A stretch of DNA of 5,090 nucleotides. Source: Collinsella sp. (GTDB lineage Bacteria; Actinomycetota; Coriobacteriia; Coriobacteriales; Coriobacteriaceae). The DNA is taken from NCBI GenBank assembly GCA_019419485.1, contig DXZV01000133.1, forward strand, positions 1 to 5,090. The letters are read 5' to 3'. The notes beneath the pieces were generated by a model, which saw nothing but the letters and a program-made list of their open reading frames with translations, ran no database searches and was not told the DNA's origin. The position numbers were made by a program, and so were the translations under genes. Within the stretch, counting starts at the first letter, position 1, and each line of letters opens with the position of its first letter. Positions 1-3,982 of the stretch are shown one piece after another.

Positions 1-29
1 TGCAGGCTCTCTTGGAGGCCCTGGGTTCG

Positions 30-449
30 TTACGCGAGCTCGGCTCCGAGGGCCTTGCAAGCGGTCTCGCCCTCGTCGTCGGGCGCGTCGTAGCAGATGG
101 TGGAGTCCACGACGTTGACGCCGGCCTCGTCGGCGTCGGCCTTCCAGTTGTCCATCCACTCGCCCTCGGCCCACGAATAGGAGCCAAAGAGGACGACCTT
201 CTTGTCGCCGAGAGTCTCCTTGACCTCATCCCACATCGGCTGGAACTCATCGTACTCGAGTTCCTCGGAGCCCATGGCTGGGCAGCCGAAGGCGAAGGCA
301 TCATATTCGGCGGCCTTGTCGGCAGAGAAGTCGGCGCAGGGGATGACCTCAGTCTCGGCGCCCACGGACGTGGCGCCTTCGGCGACGAGGTTTGCCATGG
401 CCTCGGTGTTGCCCGTGCCGCTCCAGTAGACGACGGCGATCTTGCTCAT
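30..449 (-). CDS. short-chain flavodoxin (FMN electron carrier)
   Basis: This encodes a 139-residue flavodoxin, a soluble cytoplasmic FMN protein that carries low-potential electrons and often replaces ferredoxin when iron is scarce. The N-terminal strand KIAVVYWS runs into the phosphate-binding loop SGTGNTE (residues 10-16). A second flavin loop, GCPAMGSEELE, lies at about 55-65, and GSYSWAEGEWM at about 89-99 is the 90s loop. The length matches the short-chain (about 138 aa) clostridial/Megasphaera type. The ATG at 447-449 is preceded on the minus strand by GAAAGGA six to seven bases upstream. The reading frame stays open further upstream, but that part overlaps the DUF3793 gene in another frame and is not real. 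The gene lies 46 bases downstream of the DUF3793 gene on the same strand, so the two probably form an operon. Only 29 bases follow the stop in the window, and no terminator is visible there. Confidence 0.95.
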   Translation of the reverse strand: MSKIAVVYWSGTGNTEAMANLVAEGATSVGAETEVIPCADFSADKAAEYDAFAFGCPAMGSEELEYDEFQPMWDEVKETLGDKKVVLFGSYSWAEGEWMDNWKADADEAGVNVVDSTICYDAPDDEGETACKALGAELA

Positions 450-468
450 ATGTTTTCCTTTCGGTTGT

Positions 469-483
469 GCGGCGTGTGGCCGC
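469..483 (-). other. small GC hairpin between the DUF3793 gene and flavodoxin
   Basis: GCGGC and GCCGC form a perfect 5-bp stem around a 5-base loop in the 46-base gap between the two genes, about 20 bases before the flavodoxin start. No T run follows on the minus strand, so it is not a standard terminator. It might stabilise or modulate the downstream message, but it could be chance in GC-rich DNA. Confidence 0.3.
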
Positions 484-495
484 GTTTTGTATGCT

Positions 496-1200
496 CTATC
501 GGGTTGCCTGGACAAGTTGTCCCAGGGTGCAGCCCTGTTGATAGATGTAGGTAAGGTATTGCGTGCATGCGCGATAGGAATCGAAGGTCGTGAGCGCCTG
601 CTCAACGTTTGTGTATACCTTCCAGGCGCCAAAGACCTTATAGTTTTCGCCGTGCTGGACGATAAACTGATGGACATCTTCGTAGGGATAGCCCAAAAAA
701 TAGCCAATTTCGTGGGGGAACTCGCACATGCACCCCGTATCGCAGTGCCTATTTCGCGCGAGTGCGCAGACACTGCCGTCATAGGCGCTTTCTGCGGCAT
801 TGCTGCTTGCCAGCGTGATGCGCGCGGCGAGATGCACCAGGGATGCGAGCAGGTTGTGGACATCGTAGCCTTCGGCGACAAGCGCCGTCGCGGCGCGGGG
901 ATCGGAGAGATATCGCATAAGGTCCGCAGGGCGGTACACATAGATGAGCGCTCCGCAGGGGCGCCAGACCAAAACGCTCATATGGATCCCGAGCGGCTGG
1001 AGCTCGCGGTTGCATTGGGCTATGACGGCGAGCAGACGAGAGCGTCGCTCTTCGATTTTAGCGACGCCGGGTTTTCCGTTTTGGTTGGCGTAAACGCCGG
1101 GATAGGTAAAGAGCGAAGCCGGCTTGATACCTGCGAGCGTAGGGGAGCAGTTGCGCACGACAGCCGTTTGGTATGTTGGGATGTCAATGGTTCGAGTCAC
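496..1200 (-). CDS. DUF3793 family protein
   Basis: This encodes a 234-residue protein of the DUF3793 family, whose function is not established. The family hallmarks are visible: NCSPTLAGIKPASLF near the N-terminus (about 17-31), FPHEIGYFLGYPYEDVHQFI (161-180), GAWKVY (191-196) and a C-terminal segment with C212. There is no signal peptide or membrane segment, so it is probably cytoplasmic. The GTG at 1198-1200 is chosen because AAAGGGG sits four bases upstream. A GTG at 1218 would add six residues but would place that ribosome site inside the gene. The region just before FPHEIG (about 131-160) appears longer than I recall for clostridial members and carries four cysteines (C145, C153, C157, C159). 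It lies directly upstream of flavodoxin; from memory, family members often sit near flavodoxin or ferrous-iron genes, so an iron- or redox-related role is a reasonable inference only. Confidence 0.88.
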   Translation of the reverse strand: MTRTIDIPTYQTAVVRNCSPTLAGIKPASLFTYPGVYANQNGKPGVAKIEERRSRLLAVIAQCNRELQPLGIHMSVLVWRPCGALIYVYRPADLMRYLSDPRAATALVAEGYDVHNLLASLVHLAARITLASSNAAESAYDGSVCALARNRHCDTGCMCEFPHEIGYFLGYPYEDVHQFIVQHGENYKVFGAWKVYTNVEQALTTFDSYRACTQYLTYIYQQGCTLGQLVQATR

Positions 1201-1204
1201 GTTG

Positions 1205-1211
1205 CCCCTTT
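1205..1211 (-). promoter_or_regulatory. ribosome binding site deciding the DUF3793 start
   Basis: AAAGGGG on the minus strand lies four bases before the GTG at 1200. It sits inside the longer reading frame that begins at GTG 1218, so it favours the shorter protein. Confidence 0.6.
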
Positions 1212-1225
1212 CGAGCACTCACTTG

Positions 1226-1244
1226 TTAGCCTAGGAAAACCTAT
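1226..1244. promoter_or_regulatory. possible DtxR/IdeR-type iron box
   Basis: The 19 bases TTAGCCTAGGAAAACCTAT agree at 14 positions with the DtxR/IdeR consensus TTAGGTTAGSCTAACCTAA, with TAGG-N4-CCTA symmetry in its right part. It overlaps the putative -10 of the DUF3793-flavodoxin promoter, where an iron-loaded repressor would block transcription. Flavodoxin is a classic iron-limitation gene, which supports the reading. The regulator itself is not in the window, and the symmetry of the full site is only moderate. Confidence 0.45.
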
Positions 1245-1267
1245 ATACGACAGTAAGCCTTGGTCAA
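1240..1267 (-). promoter_or_regulatory. putative promoter for DUF3793-flavodoxin unit
   Basis: On the minus strand TTGACC (1262-1267) is followed after 16 bases by TATAGG (1240-1245); an overlapping TATATA (1242-1247) gives a shorter spacer. Either would start transcription roughly 30-35 bases before the DUF3793 GTG at 1200. The -35 is good and the -10 only fair. Confidence 0.5.
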
Positions 1268-1293
1268 CAAAAAAGTTTGAATAGGGAAACTAA

Positions 1294-1324
1294 TTGACAG
1301 AACCGACATGATTTTGGGTTAAGA
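1294..1324 (+). promoter_or_regulatory. putative promoter for the HMA-domain gene
   Basis: A consensus -35 TTGACA (1294-1299) is followed by TTAAGA (1319-1324) after 19 bases, or TAAGAT (1320-1325) after 20. The -35 is perfect, but the spacer is longer than the usual 17. Long spacers are typical of MerR-type activated promoters, yet no palindrome lies within this spacer. The GC palindrome at 1329-1347 begins just downstream, a common position for a repressor. Confidence 0.4.
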
Positions 1325-1328
1325 TGGG

Positions 1329-1347
1329 GACACCCCATGGGGGTATC
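1329..1347. promoter_or_regulatory. possible CsoR-type copper operator
   Basis: GACACCCCATGGGGGTATC is an imperfect palindrome with seven of nine half-site pairs matching, and it contains a perfect CCCCATGGGG core (1333-1342). CsoR-family Cu(I) repressors bind sites of this form, with a TACC/GGTA pair flanking a G/C tract. It lies between the putative -10 and the start of a gene with a Cu(I)-type CxxC domain, which is the expected place and target. A different metal-responsive repressor could also use it. Confidence 0.5.
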
Positions 1348-1375
1348 TAGATAGGGCTACTTGAAAGGGGAACGC

Positions 1376-1759
1376 ATGAGCGACTTGCTCAATCCTGCGA
1401 ATCTCATCGTGCTGGCCGTCATTGCCGTCGGCATGTTTTTTGGACTGCGTCGCATTGCCGCTTCGACACACGGGAAGAGTTGTTGCAGCGATGGTACGAG
1501 CGGCAAGAAAACCAAAAAGGTTGTTGTGGTGGATACCGATGCATCGCACTATCCCTATAGCGATGAGCTGCTCATCGGCGGCATGAGCTGTGACGGCTGC
1601 GCTCAGAACGTGGCTAATGCCCTGAATGCGCTGGATGGCGTGTGGGCAACGGTGACGTATGCGGATCACACGGCACGTGTGCGCTCTAAACAGCCGGTTG
1701 ATCGTGGTGTCCTCGAGACGGCCGTGAAAGACGCGGGCTACTACGTCATGACGCTGTAA
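1376..1759 (+). CDS. membrane-anchored heavy-metal-associated (HMA) domain protein
   Basis: This encodes a 127-residue protein with two parts. Residues 9-25 form one hydrophobic helix followed by RR, giving an N-terminal membrane anchor with the rest probably in the cytoplasm. A short linker carries an adjacent cysteine pair (C36, C37) and a lysine-rich stretch. Residues about 62-127 are an HMA fold with the metal motif GMSCDGC (69-75; C72 and C75 as ligands), like the Cu(I) chaperone CopZ and the N-terminal domains of copper ATPases. The N-terminal part resembles small FeoB-associated Cys-rich membrane proteins. Small HMA proteins with an SHYPY segment before the domain occur in gut Firmicutes and Coriobacteria, as I recall them. 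The ATG at 1376 has GAAAGGGG five bases upstream; the frame-internal TTG at 1361 lacks such a site. The gene stands alone, with no copper ATPase in view. It probably binds or passes Cu(I) or a similar metal at the membrane; the exact metal is unknown. Confidence 0.85.
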   Translation: MSDLLNPANLIVLAVIAVGMFFGLRRIAASTHGKSCCSDGTSGKKTKKVVVVDTDASHYPYSDELLIGGMSCDGCAQNVANALNALDGVWATVTYADHTARVRSKQPVDRGVLETAVKDAGYYVMTL

Positions 1760-1785
1760 GCGCCGCCCTGGATGCGCTTCCTTGG

Positions 1786-2211
1786 CTAGGCTCGTCCGCG
1801 CAGTTCGATGTCTTGGATGTCGTCGAAGTCGATGGCGATGTCTTTGAGCTTGAGGAGCTTGAAGGCAGGGAGTACCTCGTCGAGGATGCCGGTGCGGGAG
1901 CGATAGCCGTACGTATCGTAATAGGTGACACGAACCAAGTCGCCACGTTTGAGACCCTCGAGCTTTTTAGAAAGTACGAGGGCTTTTTCTTCCGTGAGCT
2001 CACGTTTTGGCTCGACGGTGATTTCCTGCTTGCGCACGAGTTCGTAGTATCCCGTGAGGGCGGCAAAGGGCATAAACTGTGCGGCGCGGTTGGCGCGCAC
2101 GGCACCGTTGGCAGTGAGCTTTGGGTCGGCGGAGCGACGTCTTCCCTCGGGGTCTGCTAGGCGTTCAAAAGGTGTCGGTGGCCGCATCGGCTGTTGTTGG
2201 GACTTAGGCAC
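1786..2211 (-). CDS. YolD-like protein, partner of the Y-family polymerase
   Basis: This encodes a 141-residue YolD-like protein. The family core is RANRAAQFMPFAALTGYYELV (about 39-59), followed by a predicted helix (about 71-88) and a small beta-rich domain with DLVRVTYYDTYGYRSRTGILDEV (91-113). The N-terminal 35 residues are polar and proline/arginine-rich and probably disordered. YolD proteins are regularly encoded beside Y-family polymerases in Bacillus and relatives and have been proposed to act like UmuD; a biochemical role is not settled. The GTG at 2209-2211 is chosen because GGAGGG lies five bases upstream; the TTG at 2223 falls within that site. Its first eight bases, GTGCCTAA, overlap the end of the polymerase gene, so translation is likely coupled. 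The gap to the convergent HMA gene is only 26 bases, with no evident terminator. Confidence 0.9.
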   Translation of the reverse strand: MPKSQQQPMRPPTPFERLADPEGRRRSADPKLTANGAVRANRAAQFMPFAALTGYYELVRKQEITVEPKRELTEEKALVLSKKLEGLKRGDLVRVTYYDTYGYRSRTGILDEVLPAFKLLKLKDIAIDFDDIQDIELRGRA

Positions 2212-3709
2212 GGTGCCCTCCAACTTGGTCGTTGCGTTCGCGCGCGGTGGCGCCGGCGGTAAAGCTTAATCCCTTGACGAGCGCGTTTTTGCCGTACTTG
2301 CCTTTCACGGCCAGGACGGCGCGCGCCAGGTCGCGCTCGCGCTCATCGGCCTCGATATCGCTGAACAGATCGATGGTGGCAAATTCCTCGGGCATGAGGT
2401 TGCCAAATCCCAGATTGATACGCTTGACCGGTCGTTTGGGATCGACAGTCTGCGCCCAGAGCTCATCGAAATAGCCCATGATCTTCTTAAACGAATTGGT
2501 GCGCTCGGGCAGCTTTCGCGAGGCGTTTGAGTGTGCAAAGAGCGCAGCATAGCCACCGCGCGGTTTGCCGCCGTGCTCTCCCACAAAGATGCCATCGATT
2601 GCCTGCGCCTCGCGCACCAGGCGGTGCCGTTCGTCATCGCGCTGGACGGGCTTGGGCGCACGGGGCGCGAGCCCGGGGCCGGCGGTTGCGGTGGGTTCGA
2701 TACTCGACGTGCTCGAGCGTAGGTGTCCGCATCCGTCCACATATTGCGCTGTACCGCTGGCATCGAGCCGGCGTATGTCGGCTCGTTCGCTCGCGTAGCC
2801 CACAAAGAGCGAGATGCTGTCGCAGACCACGTGCTTATCGACTAAGTCCAACACGGCGTTGTCGACCATCTCGCGCAAGACGGTGTAGGCCTGCTCATAG
2901 GCATAGCCTTTCGATAGCACTTGCCCCGTGGTTGTTGAGGTTGCCTGTGGGCGATAGGCCTGAATATCGGCGATGGTTGTCGGCTCGCGCCCGAAGGCGT
3001 GGTCGATGAGATACTCGGCATTGACGCCGAGCTCGTCGTAGAGCAGGTTTTCGTCGAGTGCGGCGACGCCCATCAGATCGTAGACGCCGTATTTCTCGAG
3101 ACGGGCCGCCACGCCGGGGCCGATGCCCCAGATGTCGGTGATGGGGCGATGGGGCCAGATCTCCTTGCGAAAGGTCTCGTCGTCGAGTATGCCGATGCGG
3201 CTGGGTACGTGCTTGGCGGTAATGTCGAGTGCCACCTTGGCTTGGAATAGGTTGGGGCCGATGCCAACCGTTGCCGTGATGCCGGTGCGTGCCAGGACCT
3301 CGTCGCGCAGCATGCAGGCGAAGCCTTCAGCGTCGGTATGGTAGAGGTCCAGATAGGGCGTCACGTCGATAAAGCATTCGTCGATGGAATAGACGTGAAC
3401 GTCTTGCGGACTGACGTATTCCAGGTAGATACCGTAAATCTGTGCCGACACCTCCATGTAGTGCTGCATGCGCGGTACAGCCTTGATGTAGTCGATGCCG
3501 TCGGGAATCTCGAACAGGCGACAGCGGTTATGGATTCCGAGGTCTTTCATGGCCTGGGTAATGGCGAGGCAGATGGTCGTGCGCCCGCGCGATTCGTCGG
3601 CAACGACCAGGCACGTAGTGAGGGGGTCGAGTCCGCGGTCGACGCACTCGACGCTGGCGTAAAACGTCTTAAGGTCGATGCAGATATAGGTATGCTGCTC
3701 GTGCCCCAC
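2204..3709 (-). CDS. Y-family translesion DNA polymerase, UmuC/UvrX type
   Basis: This encodes a 501-residue error-prone polymerase that copies past DNA lesions at stalled forks. The palm motif YICIDLKTFYASVEC (8-22) supplies D12 and the steric-gate Y17, and YSIDECFIDV (107-116) supplies D110 and E111, so the catalytic carboxylates are intact. GIGPNLFQAKVA (149-160) and the helix-hairpin-helix DIWGIGPGVAARLEKYG (192-208) follow. The little-finger domain starts at about 256. Residues about 318-388 form a Pro/Ala- and charge-rich insert before TNSFKKIMGYFDEL. TIDLF (445-449) occupies the place of a beta-clamp motif but lacks its usual glutamine. The tail NALVKG...ATARERNDQVGGHRA is typical of the UvrX/YqjW branch. 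The GTG at 3709 is chosen because GGAGGA precedes it by three bases and because LexA boxes cover the ATG codons at 3721 and 3730. It heads an operon with yolD. Confidence 0.93.
   Translation of the reverse strand: MGHEQHTYICIDLKTFYASVECVDRGLDPLTTCLVVADESRGRTTICLAITQAMKDLGIHNRCRLFEIPDGIDYIKAVPRMQHYMEVSAQIYGIYLEYVSPQDVHVYSIDECFIDVTPYLDLYHTDAEGFACMLRDEVLARTGITATVGIGPNLFQAKVALDITAKHVPSRIGILDDETFRKEIWPHRPITDIWGIGPGVAARLEKYGVYDLMGVAALDENLLYDELGVNAEYLIDHAFGREPTTIADIQAYRPQATSTTTGQVLSKGYAYEQAYTVLREMVDNAVLDLVDKHVVCDSISLFVGYASERADIRRLDASGTAQYVDGCGHLRSSTSSIEPTATAGPGLAPRAPKPVQRDDERHRLVREAQAIDGIFVGEHGGKPRGGYAALFAHSNASRKLPERTNSFKKIMGYFDELWAQTVDPKRPVKRINLGFGNLMPEEFATIDLFSDIEADERERDLARAVLAVKGKYGKNALVKGLSFTAGATARERNDQVGGHRA
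2216..2221 (-). promoter_or_regulatory. ribosome binding site deciding the yolD-like start
   Basis: GGAGGG on the minus strand lies four to five bases before GTG 2211 and inside the polymerase coding region. It removes the need for the upstream TTG at 2223 as a start. Confidence 0.65.
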
Positions 3710-3712
3710 GCG

Positions 3713-3718
3713 TCCTCC
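3713..3718 (-). promoter_or_regulatory. ribosome binding site for the Y-family polymerase
   Basis: GGAGGA lies three to four bases before GTG 3709. The spacing is slightly short, but the two upstream ATG codons have no comparable site, so this decides the start. Confidence 0.6.
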
Positions 3719-3721
3719 CAT

Positions 3722-3735
3722 CAAACACATGTTCT
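3722..3735. promoter_or_regulatory. LexA (DinR) box, proximal
   Basis: Read on the minus strand, AGAACATGTGTTTG matches 13 of 14 positions of the Gram-positive LexA consensus CGAACRNRYGTTYG; only the first base differs. It lies downstream of the predicted transcription start and three bases from a second box. Confidence 0.75.
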
Positions 3736-3738
3736 TAT

Positions 3739-3752
3739 CGAATACCTGTTCG
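3739..3752. promoter_or_regulatory. LexA (DinR) box, distal, abutting the -10
   Basis: Read on the minus strand, CGAACAGGTATTCG matches 13 of 14 positions of CGAACRNRYGTTYG, with one A in place of G in the second half-site. It touches the -10 hexamer at 3753 and covers the expected transcription start, so bound LexA would block RNA polymerase until SOS induction. Confidence 0.82.
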
Positions 3753-3781
3753 ATAATACCTGCTTGCGCGGACACCGTCAA
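3753..3781 (-). promoter_or_regulatory. promoter of the polymerase-yolD operon
   Basis: On the minus strand TTGACG (3776-3781) is separated by exactly 17 bases from TATTAT (3753-3758). Each hexamer differs from the sigma-A consensus by one base. The start should fall near 3745-3747, leaving a leader of about 37 bases before GTG 3709. Confidence 0.8.
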
Positions 3782-3795
3782 AACCTGCCAGGAAT

Positions 3796-3849
3796 GGACA
3801 GGTTTATTTTGGTAGGTAAAGCGTTTGACCTGCCAAAATAAACCTGTCC
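3796..3849. repeat. long near-perfect inverted repeat (21-bp arms)
   Basis: The arms at 3796-3816 and 3829-3849 are inverse complements at 20 of 21 positions, the one mismatch being T at 3813. They flank a 12-base loop. Each arm starts or ends with GGACAGG/CCTGTCC and includes an A/T-rich block (TTTATTTT/AAAATAAA). The element lies between the divergent polymerase operon and pgi, next to no gene end. A stem this long suggests a palindromic repeat such as a REP or MITE-like element rather than an ordinary operator, but only one copy is in the window. Confidence 0.85.
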
Positions 3850-3855
3850 CTTTTT
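3796..3855 (+). terminator. hairpin plus T run, terminator-like on the plus strand
   Basis: On the plus strand the 21-bp stem at 3796-3849 is followed by CTTTTT (3850-3855), the form of a Rho-independent terminator. No plus-strand gene ends here. If active, it would stop transcripts running antisense to the polymerase before they reach pgi. The resemblance could be a by-product of the repeat. Confidence 0.4.
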
Positions 3856-3874
3856 GGTCGGTTGCCGTTTGGGG

Positions 3875-3884
3875 GCCAATTGGC
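3875..3884. repeat. 10-bp perfect palindrome upstream of pgi
   Basis: GCCAATTGGC is a perfect palindrome, and a wider pair GTTGCC (3861-3866) and GGCAAC (3882-3887) overlaps it. It lies upstream of the possible pgi promoter elements and might be a regulator site. No specific regulator can be named. Confidence 0.25.
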
Positions 3885-3904
3885 AACGCTCGCTGATTGT
3901 AGTC

Positions 3905-3932
3905 TTGACCTGCGCTAGAATAGGGGTATCTG
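3905..3932 (+). promoter_or_regulatory. weak candidate promoter for pgi
   Basis: TTGACC (3905-3910) is followed after 16 bases by TATCTG (3927-3932). A better -10, TAGAAT (3916-3921), has no good -35 at 17 bases. The pgi start at 3983 must be served from around here, but the exact promoter cannot be fixed by eye. Confidence 0.3.
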
Positions 3933-3938
3933 AATATC

Positions 3939-3964
3939 CGGGCGTGCATGGAGGTGTGCGCCCG
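3939..3964 (+). other. hairpin in the pgi leader
   Basis: CGGGCG (3939-3944) pairs with CGCCCG (3959-3964) around a 14-base loop. The stem ends seven bases before the GAGGAGGA ribosome site at 3971-3978. It may affect message stability or ribosome access, but no riboswitch class is recognisable. Confidence 0.35.
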
Positions 3965-3982
3965 TATGCTGAGGAGGACTCT

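Noticed and set aside
12..554. 180-codon plus-strand open frame
   Set aside because: It is antisense to the flavodoxin gene and has no recognisable motif.
450..941. N-terminal extension of the flavodoxin frame
   Set aside because: It overlaps the DUF3793 gene in another frame. The flavodoxin fold begins exactly at the ATG at 449, which has a good ribosome site.
442..1284. 280-codon plus-strand open frame
   Set aside because: It is antisense to the DUF3793 gene, has no good ribosome site or recognisable domain, and is explained by the other strand.
1274..1291. AGTTT/AAACT inverted repeat with a T run on the minus strand
   Set aside because: The stem is only five A/T-rich pairs and too weak for a terminator, and no minus-strand gene ends there.
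1813..2160. 115-codon plus-strand acidic open frame
   Set aside because: It is the antisense shadow of the YolD-like gene; the acidic, repetitive composition is typical of a complementary-strand reading.
3719..3730. ATG starts at 3721 and 3730 for the polymerase
   Set aside because: Neither has a ribosome site, and both fall in or beside a LexA box. GTG 3709 has GGAGGA and begins directly at the family N-terminus.
3338..3841. 167-codon plus-strand open frame ending in the inverted repeat
   Set aside because: It is antisense to the polymerase active-site region. Its end at the terminator-like hairpin is tempting, but there is no ribosome site or recognisable domain, and the coding signal belongs to the other strand.
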